Positions 35,399 to 44,270 of a stretch of DNA of 64,000 nucleotides are shown piece by piece. Every line of letters starts with the position of its first letter. The first letter of the stretch is position 1. This DNA comes from Crateriforma conspicua (lineage in GTDB: Bacteria; Planctomycetota; Planctomycetia; Pirellulales; Pirellulaceae). The notes under the pieces were generated by a model. That model did no database searches. It had not been told where the DNA came from and was given only the letters and a program-made list of their open reading frames with translations. The position numbers and the translations under genes are program-made. The stretch is from NCBI RefSeq assembly GCF_007752935.1, contig NZ_CP036319.1, positions 1,488,001 to 1,552,000 of the forward strand. Reading direction: 5' to 3'.

Positions 35399-35793
35399 GA
35401 CGGTTCCTTGGATGAGCGGCGAAGACTTTCGGTGATCGCCCACCTGTCGTCTACGCTTGGGTTCTTGAGGCGGATACGGGGGAACGTGGCAACAAGTCAG
35501 CGTTTGCAATCAAGCCACATGGATGGTCACACGCGATCTATCGGCAGGGACATGACGCCACGATACCGAGACCGATTCAATGACGACGGGGCGGCGCGGC
35601 GGTGGTCACCCGTAGCGTACGAGCCGATGGTCGATCTAAAATCTAAATGCAAAAAGGTTGCGTGTGAACTCCAGCGTCCGGCATTTGTTGTGTCCGAGTC
35701 GCCTGGGATTTGCGATGTTGCCACAATGGTTTGTCGATATCGACTGCTGTTGGAAATTTAACCTTGCCCCCGTGAATCCATCGAGACTGTCTG
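35399..35793. other. Divergent intergenic region phoX / S9 peptidase
   Basis: This 395-base gap separates two divergent genes and must contain both promoters. I see no conserved ORF, clear operator or structured RNA in it. Confidence 0.5.
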
Positions 35794-37860
35794 ATGAAAA
35801 ACGTGTTAATCGCTTTTGCGGCGATGGTTCTGTTGTCCGTTGGCCTCAAACCGAACGGGGCATTTTCACAAGTCAATGAATCGGAAACGAAAAAGGTGAC
35901 GCCGTTGTTGGATCGCGAACTGTTTTTTGGCAATCCGCAGATCGCCGGCGGGAAACTGAGTCCGGACGGAAAGTTCATTTCGTTCATGAAGCCCTATCAA
36001 GGCATCATGAATGTTTGGGTCAAGCCGTTTGCCGAACCTTTTGACAAGGCTCGGCCGCTGACCGATAGCAAACGACCGCTGTACGGTTACACGTGGACCG
36101 AGGATGGGAAGTACATCCTGTTTGTGAAAGATTCCGGCGGCAACGAAAACATGAATCTATTCGCCGTGGACCCGAATGCGGAGCCAGAGAGCGGCAAAGA
36201 AACGCCGGCGGCGCGTAATCTGACTCCGATGGAAGAGGTCACGGCGCGGATCATGCATGCCAGCCAGAACAACCCGGATCTTTTGTGGGTGGGTTTGAAC
36301 GACCGTGACAAGGCGTGGCACGACCTTTATCGGTTGGAGATTTCCAGCGGAAACCTGACGCCGGTCTATCAGAATACCGACCGTATCACGGGTTATGAGT
36401 TCGATTGGGATGACAACCTTCGTTTGCTCAGCCGAACCGATCCGGCGGGCAACACCACGTTGTTACGAAAAGACGGCGACGATTTGGTACCGATCTATGA
36501 AACCACCGTGACCGAAAACGGGGGAGTGACCGGATGGGATGCGAAGAACGAAAACTTTTATCTGGTCACCAACAAAGGTGAATTGGATTTGATGACATTG
36601 TTTCGGATGAATCCCGAAACGCAAGAATTGGAGTTGTTGGAAAGCGATCCCCAGAATCGGGTCGATTTCGGCGGTCTGCAAATGGACCGCAACACTCGCG
36701 AAATCATCTCGACGTCCTACACCGAAGACAAGACTCGGTACTACTGGCGTGATAAGACTTGGGAAGCCAATTACCAGTTTTTGCAGCAGCGGTTTCCCGG
36801 ACGCGAGATCGCATTCCAAAGCTCAACCAATGACTATCGCAAGTTTCTGATCGCCGTTCATGGTGACCGTTATGCGGCAGAAGCATGGTATTTTGATGCG
36901 GAAAGTCGTGAATTGATTCATCAATACACGCCTCGCCCGGAGTTGAAGGAGGTCGAGGAGTTTTTGGCACCCATGACGTCGATTCGCTACCCAAGCAGCG
37001 ATGGATTGGAGATTCCCGGCTATCTGACCGTGCCCGTGGGGGCGGAGCCAAAGAACTTGCCTGTCGTCGTTCTGGTCCATGGTGGGCCGAAGGGGCCGCG
37101 TGACCGTTGGGGATACAATGCGCAAGTTCAGTTTCTGGCCAACCGAGGCTATGCGGTTTTGCAGCCGAACTTTCGCGCCAGCGGCGGCTATGGCAAGCAG
37201 TTTCTGAACGCGGGTGACCTACAGTGGGGCAAACTGATGCAGGACGACATCACGTGGGGCGTGAAGTATTTGATCGACCAAGGAATTGCCGACAAAAGTC
37301 GCGTTGCCATCATGGGGGGCAGCTATGGCGGATATGCAACGCTGGCCGGCTTGGCCTTTACGCCCGATCTGTATGCGTGTGGTGTCGATATCGTCGGCCC
37401 CAGCAACATCTTCACACTGTTGGATTCGATCCCGCCCTACTGGGAAGCCGGGCGGGCCTTTTTGTATGGCATGGTCGGGGATCCGGCCACCGAAGAAGGC
37501 AAGCAGCGAATCCGCGAAGCAAGTCCGCTGTTTAGTGCCGATAAGATCTCGCGACCCTTATTGATCGTTCAGGGTGCCAATGACCCGCGAGTCAAGCAGG
37601 CCGAAGCGGATCAAATCGTGATCGCCTTGCGGGATCATGGTCACGCGGTCAGCTATTTGTTGGCCGATGACGAGGGCCACGGTTTTGCCAAGCCCGTCAA
37701 CCGGATGGCCATGTATGCCGAGGTTGAAGCCTTTTTGTCCGACCAGATCGGCGGTCGCTATCAAGAAACGATGCCGGAAGATGTGGGCAATCGCTTGGAA
37801 GAGTTGCGGGTCGATGTGAGCGAGGTGACCTATCAACCGGGCGAAGATTCGGGCCAGTGA
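35794..37860 (+). CDS. Secreted S9-family peptidase (prolyl oligopeptidase / acylaminoacyl-peptidase type)
   Basis: A 688-residue serine peptidase with a Sec signal peptide (about 1-25, hydrophobic [18 protein letters not shown]). Residues ~40-370 form a beta-propeller of repeated LSPDGKF-like blades that gates access. The C-terminal alpha/beta-hydrolase carries the triad Ser510 (GGSYGGY), Asp597 (NDPRV) and His629 (EGHGF), with HGGPKGP as oxyanion loop. It would trim short peptides in the periplasm. Length and motif order are normal. No operon partner: the next gene converges. Confidence 0.9.
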   Translation: MKNVLIAFAAMVLLSVGLKPNGAFSQVNESETKKVTPLLDRELFFGNPQIAGGKLSPDGKFISFMKPYQGIMNVWVKPFAEPFDKARPLTDSKRPLYGYTWTEDGKYILFVKDSGGNENMNLFAVDPNAEPESGKETPAARNLTPMEEVTARIMHASQNNPDLLWVGLNDRDKAWHDLYRLEISSGNLTPVYQNTDRITGYEFDWDDNLRLLSRTDPAGNTTLLRKDGDDLVPIYETTVTENGGVTGWDAKNENFYLVTNKGELDLMTLFRMNPETQELELLESDPQNRVDFGGLQMDRNTREIISTSYTEDKTRYYWRDKTWEANYQFLQQRFPGREIAFQSSTNDYRKFLIAVHGDRYAAEAWYFDAESRELIHQYTPRPELKEVEEFLAPMTSIRYPSSDGLEIPGYLTVPVGAEPKNLPVVVLVHGGPKGPRDRWGYNAQVQFLANRGYAVLQPNFRASGGYGKQFLNAGDLQWGKLMQDDITWGVKYLIDQGIADKSRVAIMGGSYGGYATLAGLAFTPDLYACGVDIVGPSNIFTLLDSIPPYWEAGRAFLYGMVGDPATEEGKQRIREASPLFSADKISRPLLIVQGANDPRVKQAEADQIVIALRDHGHAVSYLLADDEGHGFAKPVNRMAMYAEVEAFLSDQIGGRYQETMPEDVGNRLEELRVDVSEVTYQPGEDSGQ

Positions 37861-37914
37861 AGTTTCGGCCAGTGCATCGAGCGAACCGGAACGTTTGCGG
37901 TAAAACGGGCGGCG

Positions 37915-38994
37915 TCAGTCGCCGGCCGGGCGCAGGCAATCCAAAAGCTTGGCTTCGAAGTCATCCCAGCCGGGAGTCTTCCGATCCAGGATGATCTCCA
38001 GGCGACTGTCACGGCGGTAGGCCGACGGCGCATAACTGGTGCCGTCTTTTGCACGGTTGATGGTCCACCAGTCGTCGTCGCACCGGAAGACGCCTTTGAG
38101 TCGCACGATGGGATGAACGTAGCCGAGTAAGTCCAACAATTCGTCACGATCGAAGATGTCATCGACGTGAAAGATCCATCCGCACGCGTCGTAGTCGGCA
38201 TCACTGTTTTGGAACCGGACGGGGCGTCCCGGTGCCGGTTGGGGCGGGGCTGCTTCTTCTGCGATGTGATCGTGGTCGTGATGATCGGGATCGGAAACCG
38301 GATGAAGCTCGGCGGCCGACGTGCTGTCATCCTCGGGTGACCGATGGGCGTCGGCGAACATCGGGAAATAAAGGGTGTCGAATTGTCGGTCCAATAGTTC
38401 TGAATCGATTTCGCCGAAACTGGTTTCCAAGATCAGCTGCTTTGGCGGACGAAAGCTCTCGATCCACGTGCGACAGCGATCGATCAACTCTCGGTCACGG
38501 CTGTCGGTCCAATTCAATATGACAATGTCCGCCAACTGCACTTGATCTTGGAACACTGCGGTTTCCCGCCATCGAACATCATCAAAATCTTTGGGATCGA
38601 TCAAACAGATGATGTTTCGAAGATCGATCGCGGTGGCGAAATTGGGGCTGCGAAGAATATCGATCACATTGGCCGGATGGCTGACGCCGGAAGGTTCCAA
38701 GATCAATCGATCGGGTTTGGTCCGGCGGATGAATTGTGCAAGCAATGGTTTGAAGACGAACGCCAGGGTGCAACAGGCGCAACCGCCGCCCAATTCTTCC
38801 ACTGCGACGCCGTCCAGGCTGGAATTCACCAGCGCGTGATCGATCGAAACCTTTCCAAATTCGTTGATCAGGATCGACCAGCGCTGGCCCGCCGGCCGCT
38901 TATCGACCAGCTTTGCAATGGCCGTTGTTTTCCCGGAACCAAGAAACCCGATGATCACGTTGGTGGGGATTCGACTGAATTGTTTTGCCGGCAC
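37915..38994 (-). CDS. CobW/COG0523 GTPase with His-rich loop (metallochaperone)
   Basis: A 359-residue GTPase of the CobW family. I take GTG at 38994, 29 bases after the preceding gene, because the longer reading adds a low-complexity, non-family tail. The P-loop is GFLGSGKTT from residue 16, followed by INEFG. The metal-binding GGCACC has Cys72, Cys74 and Cys75, and NWTD is the NKxD-like motif. A His/Asp-rich stretch (DPDHHDHDH) separates the GTPase from the CobW C-terminal domain. These proteins hand zinc or other metals to target enzymes at the cost of GTP. It is the last gene of the metal operon. Confidence 0.87.
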   Translation of the reverse strand: MPAKQFSRIPTNVIIGFLGSGKTTAIAKLVDKRPAGQRWSILINEFGKVSIDHALVNSSLDGVAVEELGGGCACCTLAFVFKPLLAQFIRRTKPDRLILEPSGVSHPANVIDILRSPNFATAIDLRNIICLIDPKDFDDVRWRETAVFQDQVQLADIVILNWTDSRDRELIDRCRTWIESFRPPKQLILETSFGEIDSELLDRQFDTLYFPMFADAHRSPEDDSTSAAELHPVSDPDHHDHDHIAEEAAPPQPAPGRPVRFQNSDADYDACGWIFHVDDIFDRDELLDLLGYVHPIVRLKGVFRCDDDWWTINRAKDGTSYAPSAYRRDSRLEIILDRKTPGWDDFEAKLLDCLRPAGD

Positions 38995-39023
38995 GGCAGA
39001 CCGTCTCTCGATCAATTGTCTGG

Positions 39024-39491
39024 CTAATGGATGGGGCCATCGGTTTGCCGCAGGATCTGTCCCTCCAACAGGTCGATTGCCACCGGAAAGCTTTCCGTCA
39101 ACACGGGTTCGCCGCGATCGAACAGGACATAAGTTGGGCAAATCGTTCCGCCCAGCGCTGCCACGGTTTGAACGTTGGCATTGAAATCAACGCGGACCAC
39201 ATCGACGTGCCCATCCAACGATTCTCGCAGACGCACCACATCACCTTTGGTTTGTGCACACCGTGGGCAATTGTAATCGACACCGAATTCAACCAGAACG
39301 GGTTGCGTGCTGTCGCGTATGTATTGTTCCAAGCGACTTCCACTGACGACCGGCAGGTCACGATCGCCGGAGTTTTCTGTTGCCGCCGTTGGGTGCTGGC
39401 GATTGCATCCGGCCATCAGCAGGCAACCGCATGCAATCAGCAAGGCAAGTTTCTTCGGTGCCAATCTTGTGAAAACCATTGGTTGATTCAA
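39024..39491 (-). CDS. Thioredoxin-like lipoprotein
   Basis: A 155-residue membrane-anchored thioredoxin-fold protein. The hydrophobic signal ends in a lipobox LLMAGC near residue 24. The redox site is CPRC in VEFGVDYNCPRCAQ, and the cis-Pro loop is GTICPTYVLF. It would reduce or isomerise disulfides outside the inner membrane, or hold a metal by its Cys pair. A second ATG five codons in (39476) is an alternative start. It sits between the truncated CobW fragment and the complete CobW GTPase; tight spacing suggests one transcript. Confidence 0.82.
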   Translation of the reverse strand: MNQPMVFTRLAPKKLALLIACGCLLMAGCNRQHPTAATENSGDRDLPVVSGSRLEQYIRDSTQPVLVEFGVDYNCPRCAQTKGDVVRLRESLDGHVDVVRVDFNANVQTVAALGGTICPTYVLFDRGEPVLTESFPVAIDLLEGQILRQTDGPIH

Positions 39492-39649
39492 GCGAGCTTG
39501 GTGGAATGGAAATGTTCGGTCCCGTGGTTTCGATCAACACGACGACGGAACAGAGCACACCGAATCGACATGGGGTCAAGCAGCGTCGTCTTTCCGGCGC
39601 CAAGGAAACCGGACAGCACGGTGACGGGCAATTTGCGAGTTTTGCTCAT
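39488..39649 (-). pseudogene. Truncated CobW-type GTPase fragment
   Basis: A 53-codon reading frame starts MSKTRKLPVTVLSGFLGAG then KTTLL, almost identical to the start of the complete GTPase at 43609, but after KTTLL continues as unrelated DPMSIRCALFRRR and stops. Only the P-loop remains; the CxCC motif, NKxD and C-terminal domain are gone. It lies between two operon genes and its end overlaps the lipoprotein start by four bases (ATGA). It is most simply a duplicate GTPase gene lost by a large deletion that kept the operon joined. Confidence 0.8.
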
Positions 39650-39694
39650 GCGTTCTCTGATGGTTGCGAGGGCGATGATTCGGGGCGATCTTCC

Positions 39695-40297
39695 CTAGGC
39701 CGTAAAGGCGTCGAAGTTTCCGGCGACTTGGATGGAAAGCACACGCCACGCCGAAGCCATCGTTTCAGCAGCAATGACGCGTCGTTTGCCGTTGTCCCAT
39801 GCCGCAAGCGTCCGCCGCCGGTACTCGATTCCTAAGCGATCCGCGATGTCCACTTCATAGCCACGGATCCAATCGATCAGTTGCAAGGTCAGCATGACGC
39901 AATTGTGGCGTTGGGATTCGCTTGGGGGACGCAGTGTCGGTAAATCATCCTCTGACCAGGGCGGGCAGCGGAGCGTCGCCTGATGTGTGTACTTGGGCCG
40001 ATACTCGTAGCGTGGCAAGAACACGCCGCCCCATCGATCGTCACCGAAAAACACGCCGAAGCCGCGCAGCACGACACGGCGATGGTCTGGCAATTCAAGC
40101 GTGTAAACGCTCGAGCAATCTTTACGGCTGGCGGGCGGCTTGGCTCGGTTGAAGCCCAATTCCAACAACCAATTGCCTTCACGCCGCAAAACGTCCTGTC
40201 CCCAGCACCAAATCTGTTGGCTCAGCAAGTCCACCGCTTGTTCGGTGATTCGACGGATGGTGCTTTGCTGGTCATTCGGTTGGAGTGCGACCGGCAT
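39695..40297 (-). CDS. Hypothetical protein of the metal operon
   Basis: A 200-residue protein that I do not recognise. I take the ATG at 40297, directly after the preceding gene's stop, because the longer reading would run over that gene. Visible are QIWCWGQDVLRREGNWLLELG, a central part with PSEDDL-like acidic loops, and the helical LTLQLIDWIRGYEVDIADR. No signal peptide and no clear metal motif, so it is probably cytoplasmic. Its place in a CobW/MerC operon suggests a role in metal response. Confidence 0.65.
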   Translation of the reverse strand: MPVALQPNDQQSTIRRITEQAVDLLSQQIWCWGQDVLRREGNWLLELGFNRAKPPASRKDCSSVYTLELPDHRRVVLRGFGVFFGDDRWGGVFLPRYEYRPKYTHQATLRCPPWSEDDLPTLRPPSESQRHNCVMLTLQLIDWIRGYEVDIADRLGIEYRRRTLAAWDNGKRRVIAAETMASAWRVLSIQVAGNFDAFTA

Positions 40298-40298
40298 C

Positions 40299-40526
40299 TC
40301 AGTCAGCCTTAGCCGTCGAGATAGAAGCCACATTGGCGACGAGCCAAAAAGATGCCGCGAACAATTGCAACCAGTCTCCGTTCGAACTGATGCCATAGAC
40401 GAACACGCTGCCCATCCAGCAGATGCTTGCGAATGTCTGCCCGAGCCATTCCATGGAAAGCACCCTTTCCAGTCGACGGCGTTGAGGGGTTGGAGAGACG
40501 GTAACGTTGGGTTCATTCGTCAACAT
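40299..40526 (-). CDS. Small two-helix membrane protein of the metal operon
   Basis: About 75 residues from ATG 40526 (an ATG at 40535 is also possible). A charged N-terminus (QRRRLERVLS) is followed by two hydrophobic segments, TFASICWMGSVFVYGI and LQLFAASFWLVANVASI, so it should sit in the inner membrane as a hairpin. It overlaps the flavoprotein stop by 7 bases and ends one base before the next start. No family recognised. Confidence 0.6.
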   Translation of the reverse strand: MLTNEPNVTVSPTPQRRRLERVLSMEWLGQTFASICWMGSVFVYGISSNGDWLQLFAASFWLVANVASISTAKAD

Positions 40527-41668
40527 GAAACGCATTCCTCGCCACAGCACGACAGGTCATCCAGGTACATGCCCCACTTGCGATAGGATTCCAGTTCCTC
40601 CGCGGGCAAGCCCAAGGAAGTCGCGATAGCTTTGGCAACGACCGCAAATCGCTGACGGTATTTGTAAATGAAACAGAAAACGTGGTTGTCGTGACGGACC
40701 GCGGGTCCACACAAAAACAACCCAGGTGTCACCGTCGATTCGTCGTTCTCGTTCAGTTTGGGAAAGCCGTCATCGCGTTGCTTGAACAGGTCAGCGACCA
40801 ACTGGTGACTGCCTTCGAATCCGCCGGCCAGCAACGGCGGTGTGGACGTCGGAAACCAGCGGCCGTCCAGGGCCTTGACTTCAAAGCCGTCCTCGTATTT
40901 CTTGACCGAGGCGATGGGCGTGTGCGGAAAGAGTTCGACGAATTGTTCGAACCAATCTTCACGCATCCGTTCCAGCGAATACGTCGACAGCGCAATGCTG
41001 GGGTCGGAGCTCTCGTCTTTCCACGGACACGCTTTATCGAACAGCCGAACACGTTTGTCACAGCAAGCGAGGTGATAGGCCGCGTCGACACCACTTTCGT
41101 AGCCACCGATGACGATGAAGTCGTCGCCGTCCAAGTCCTCATAACTGGGGATGGTTGCCGTGTGTCGACAGAATTCGCTGCCCGGGAAACCGTTCAGCCG
41201 AGGGTATTGAAATTCACCCGCGGCCCAAATGACGTGCTTCGCGCGAAGCGTCTCGGTGGGCGTGTCCACGCGAAAGTCTTCGCCGACTTTGGTGACCCGC
41301 AATACATCAGTTTGCTCGCGAACGGGAAGCTCGAAAAACTGTGCGACACCACGCAGGTGTGACGCGTACTCTTCGCCGGTCGGGTGTTCCACTTCCAAAC
41401 TGAAAGCGGGCGAAACGCCGACCGCGATCGAATTCAGGTCCAGCATACCGATCGAATTGGTCGGAAACGACGGCGTGATGAATCGAGTCTCCGCCGGCCA
41501 AGCGGCAAACGAAGCACCGACCGTATCGCGTTCAAGCACGGCGAAGTTTTTCACGCCGGCGTGCATCAGTGCGACGGCGACGCCGATACCGGCCGCCCCG
41601 CCACCGACGACGACCACATCCAATGTGTGTTGCCCAGCATCTTGTGTTTCAGCGAAGGCTTTGATCAT
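40520..41668 (-). CDS. FAD/NAD(P)-dependent oxidoreductase with Cys-rich tail
   Basis: A 382-residue flavoprotein from ATG 41668, which overlaps the MerC-like gene stop (ATGA). The FAD-binding GGGAAG is at 22-27 and a second dinucleotide site is VIGGYESGVDAAYHL. FLCGPAVRHDN is the late FAD contact. The layout resembles YpdA/TrxB-like or flavin monooxygenase-like reductases. Unusual is the C-terminal CCGEECVSC, a probable metal- or redox-active tail. In this operon it may reduce a metal-loaded or disulfide partner such as the thioredoxin-like lipoprotein or the MerC-like protein. Substrate unknown. Confidence 0.8.
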   Translation of the reverse strand: MIKAFAETQDAGQHTLDVVVVGGGAAGIGVAVALMHAGVKNFAVLERDTVGASFAAWPAETRFITPSFPTNSIGMLDLNSIAVGVSPAFSLEVEHPTGEEYASHLRGVAQFFELPVREQTDVLRVTKVGEDFRVDTPTETLRAKHVIWAAGEFQYPRLNGFPGSEFCRHTATIPSYEDLDGDDFIVIGGYESGVDAAYHLACCDKRVRLFDKACPWKDESSDPSIALSTYSLERMREDWFEQFVELFPHTPIASVKKYEDGFEVKALDGRWFPTSTPPLLAGGFEGSHQLVADLFKQRDDGFPKLNENDESTVTPGLFLCGPAVRHDNHVFCFIYKYRQRFAVVAKAIATSLGLPAEELESYRKWGMYLDDLSCCGEECVSC

Positions 41669-42357
41669 GCGGTCACCGCTGCGGTTTCGTCTTCGCAGCA
41701 ACCGCACGAGCAGCCGAAACGTCGATTCAGCAAATGCGCCGACACCAGAACGATACCGCCCAGCGGCGTCATCCAGGGAACCAACGTGGCAACCAACTGG
41801 CTAGACGATGATGGAGGCGTTTGCTGGGTGGTGTCGGTGACTGAGTTGCCTTCGACGCTGTCGCTTTCGCCTGTCGAACTTTCATCCGCAGCGCAGTGTG
41901 GACAGCAAGCTTCGGTGCAATCGTCCGACGAAGCGGCGGCGTTGACCCCGGACGCCGGATCCGTCGGGGCCACTGTCGATGCGGCTGTCGTGTTTTCGCA
42001 CGCCGCACAGCATTCGCCGGCGAATCCGAATGCGGCAACCGAAATCATCACCAATCCGACGCTGCCGATCATCACCGGCGTCAATCGGCCGTGCTTCCGC
42101 AAACCTGGAACGAATGCGGTCAACGCAATCGCGAAACAACCGACGGCCATCCATTGGTGGAACGCTTCATCGGCCAAGAAGCTAAGCCCCAGTGCGGGCA
42201 GGTAGGCAATCACAAACGGCATCGCGGCACAGTGAATCGCGCACCCCACCGACGCAACCATCCCGGCCCAGTCGCTCCAACCGGACCACACGGATTTCGC
42301 AACCGATTCAGCCTCGCCTGCGGGCGCCGCATCAATCACAAACAGCTCACTACTCAC
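41665..42357 (-). CDS. MerC-like membrane protein with Cys-rich metal motifs
   Basis: A 230-residue protein from GTG 42357, overlapping the CobW stop by 8 bases; the longer reading is the CobW gene in another frame. Residues ~25-120 form four hydrophobic segments with the MerC pattern (SVGCAIHCAAMPF, LPALGLSFL, HQWM, KHGRLTPV). Three Cys clusters follow: ECCAACEN, CTEACCPHC and, after a last hydrophobic segment, CSCGCCEDE. MerC proteins carry mercury, but in CobW neighbourhoods they are more likely zinc-linked. It would bind or move metal at the inner membrane. Confidence 0.8.
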   Translation of the reverse strand: MSSELFVIDAAPAGEAESVAKSVWSGWSDWAGMVASVGCAIHCAAMPFVIAYLPALGLSFLADEAFHQWMAVGCFAIALTAFVPGLRKHGRLTPVMIGSVGLVMISVAAFGFAGECCAACENTTAASTVAPTDPASGVNAAASSDDCTEACCPHCAADESSTGESDSVEGNSVTDTTQQTPPSSSSQLVATLVPWMTPLGGIVLVSAHLLNRRFGCSCGCCEDETAAVTA

Positions 42358-43609
42358 CGCAGGTCTCCAAGGATTCTTCGTCGTCGGTCTGTAATTCGAT
42401 CTGCGGAAACGGATCGTCATACTCGGCCCAAGCTTCGGGACCCTGGGCGAATTCGTCGTCGTCAAGCAAGCACTCGTCCAGGGCCTCGATGATGCGATTC
42501 TGGTCCATCGCATGACCGATAAAGACCAGTTCTTGATGGCGATCCCCGTAGGCGCCGACGATCTTTGCCTTGATTTCCGCAATGATTTCTTCTTCTTCCG
42601 GCCACTCGTCGGCCGGTGCCGCGGCCCACCAATACCCGGCGGGATCCATGCGGATCGAACAACCGGCATGAGACCAGTCGTATGCCCAATCGTTTCGGGA
42701 CGCGATCCACATCAAGCCTTTGCTTCGCAGCACGCCGTCCAGCGGTTGCCCCGACCCGAATCCTTCGTTCATCGCTGTGGATAGACGCTGGGGATGGAAT
42801 GGTCGGTCGTGTCGATAGACAAAATGGCTGATGCCGTATTCTTCGGTTTCGGTTTGTTCTTGACCCCGAGGAACTTCCAGCCAGCCAGGCGATGATTCCG
42901 CTTCGCTAAGTTCAAAGCGACCCGTTCCCATCACTTCTTCCAGCGGCACACGACTCTCTCGAGAACGCAGGATTTTTGCGTTCGGGTTCAATCGGCGAAT
43001 GACTTGTTCCAACTGTTCGACGTCATAAGCCGACAGCAGATCGATTTTGTTGATGATGATGACGTTGGCAAACTCGATCTGGTCGACCAACAGGTCGACG
43101 ATGTTTCGCTGGTCGTCTTCGCTGACCCCGAGACGCCGGTCGGACAAGTCATCCCAAGACCCAAAGTCTTTGAAGAAGTTGCCGGCATCGACCACGGTGA
43201 CCATCGTGTCCAATTCCGCAACGCTGGACAAACTGTTGCCGTCTTCGTCTTCAAAGGTAAAGGTCTCGGCCACGGGCATGGGTTCACTGATGCCGGTCGA
43301 TTCGATCAACAGGTAATCGAACCGGCCTTCCCGAGCCAACCGAGACACCTCGATCAACAAGTCCTCTCGCAGCGTGCAGCAAATGCAGCCGTTGCTCATT
43401 TCCACCAACTGCTCATCGGTTCGTGACAAGTCAGCGCCGCCATCGCGCACGAGTGCCGCGTCGATGTTGACTTCGCTCATGTCGTTGACGATCACGGCCA
43501 CTCGCATCCCCTTGCGGTTGGCCAATACATGATTCAACAACGTCGTCTTTCCGGCACCCAAGAATCCCGACAAAACGGTCACGGGCAAACGTTTTGGCGT
43601 ATCGCTCAT
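42350..43609 (-). CDS. CobW/COG0523 GTPase (ZigA/YciC-like metallochaperone)
   Basis: A 419-residue GTPase with P-loop GFLGAGKTT from Gly15 (Lys21), VNDMSEVNID, and the metal motif SNGCICCTLRED with Cys75, Cys77 and Cys78. NKIDLL is the guanine-specificity motif and a full CobW C-terminal domain follows (HPQRLSTAMN, GHAMDQNRI). ZigA/YciC-type proteins serve under zinc shortage by supplying zinc to key enzymes. The long reach and acidic C-terminus match that group. Its start overlaps the preceding stop (ATGA) and it is coupled to the MerC-like gene. Confidence 0.9.
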   Translation of the reverse strand: MSDTPKRLPVTVLSGFLGAGKTTLLNHVLANRKGMRVAVIVNDMSEVNIDAALVRDGGADLSRTDEQLVEMSNGCICCTLREDLLIEVSRLAREGRFDYLLIESTGISEPMPVAETFTFEDEDGNSLSSVAELDTMVTVVDAGNFFKDFGSWDDLSDRRLGVSEDDQRNIVDLLVDQIEFANVIIINKIDLLSAYDVEQLEQVIRRLNPNAKILRSRESRVPLEEVMGTGRFELSEAESSPGWLEVPRGQEQTETEEYGISHFVYRHDRPFHPQRLSTAMNEGFGSGQPLDGVLRSKGLMWIASRNDWAYDWSHAGCSIRMDPAGYWWAAAPADEWPEEEEIIAEIKAKIVGAYGDRHQELVFIGHAMDQNRIIEALDECLLDDDEFAQGPEAWAEYDDPFPQIELQTDDEESLETCGE

Positions 43610-44082
43610 CGGCTTTCCTCGCTGGACAACGAATGGGTTTGTAAGCTTGCCCGCAGTACGACGCTTAACTGCGAAGGCGTTGTGTGGTCGACCAGGCGGA
43701 TGGTCGGTTGCCGCAGGCCATCGAGTGCCACCGGGACGCCCAGGTCTTTCAGGTCGACCAGCCGAACGCCCTGGACCTGCAGGCGTTCGCAGTACATCCG
43801 AGCGGTCGGGTTAAGCCGGCGACTGTGGTACACCAAAAAGCTGGCGTCGCGCATCGACCAAGCCCGCTTGGCGATCACCTGGCAAGACTCGTCCGTTTCA
43901 CCGAACAGTGTCGGGATCGTTGCGCCCGCCCAATGGTGCGCCAGTGCCTCGGCCACAAACGTGTCGACCGCAACGACCTGCGGCGTCGGCCGTTGCGGCG
44001 GAACGCTTTGGCCCCGGGCGACGGCGCCCCACTTAAACATAGTCACCAAGGCGACCGTACAAACCATTGCACTGAACCGCAT
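43606..44082 (-). CDS. Secreted hypothetical protein, first gene of the metal operon
   Basis: A 158-residue protein from ATG 44082, with a Sec signal (MRFSAMVCTVALVTMFKWGA). Mature part: VDTFVAEALAHHWAGATIP, then CQVIAKRAWSMRDASFLVYH and an acidic-poor C-terminus. It is vaguely reminiscent of the end of periplasmic metal-binding (ZnuA-like) or haem-binding proteins but is far shorter, so I leave the family open. It overlaps CobW by 4 bases, and the palindrome at 44129-44148 stands in its leader. Confidence 0.65.
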   Translation of the reverse strand: MRFSAMVCTVALVTMFKWGAVARGQSVPPQRPTPQVVAVDTFVAEALAHHWAGATIPTLFGETDESCQVIAKRAWSMRDASFLVYHSRRLNPTARMYCERLQVQGVRLVDLKDLGVPVALDGLRQPTIRLVDHTTPSQLSVVLRASLQTHSLSSEESR

Positions 44083-44128
44083 GAATGAAGCTCCCTGGAC
44101 ACGATTGAATTCGACTGGCAAAAGCATA

Positions 44129-44148
44129 GCAAATGCAACAGATTTGCA
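44129..44148. promoter_or_regulatory. Candidate operator of the metal operon
   Basis: GCAAAT-N7-ATTTGC (44129-44147) overlaps TGCAA-N5-TTGCA (44134-44148), giving nested palindromes about 50 bases before the first start codon of the operon. Fur/Zur-type repressors bind AT-rich palindromes of this size. It does not match a Zur box I know, so a metal regulator is an inference from context. Confidence 0.4.
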
Positions 44149-44270
44149 AAAGCGGGTTTTTGCGATTTCCTCACATCGGGTTTCACCGCCCCAGGCTGGC
44201 GGCGACCCGATGGTGCTGGGGTGAGCGGCGGTTTTCGCGTATAGCCAAGCGTTCCGACGTCCCGCGTGGT

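Noticed and set aside
40298-40516. N-terminal extension of the 200-residue hypothetical protein
   Set aside because: It would overlap almost all of the small membrane protein gene; the ATG at 40297 fits the operon spacing.
42358-42669. N-terminal extension of the MerC-like protein
   Set aside because: It is an alternate frame of the CobW gene; GTG 42357 gives a normal short overlap.
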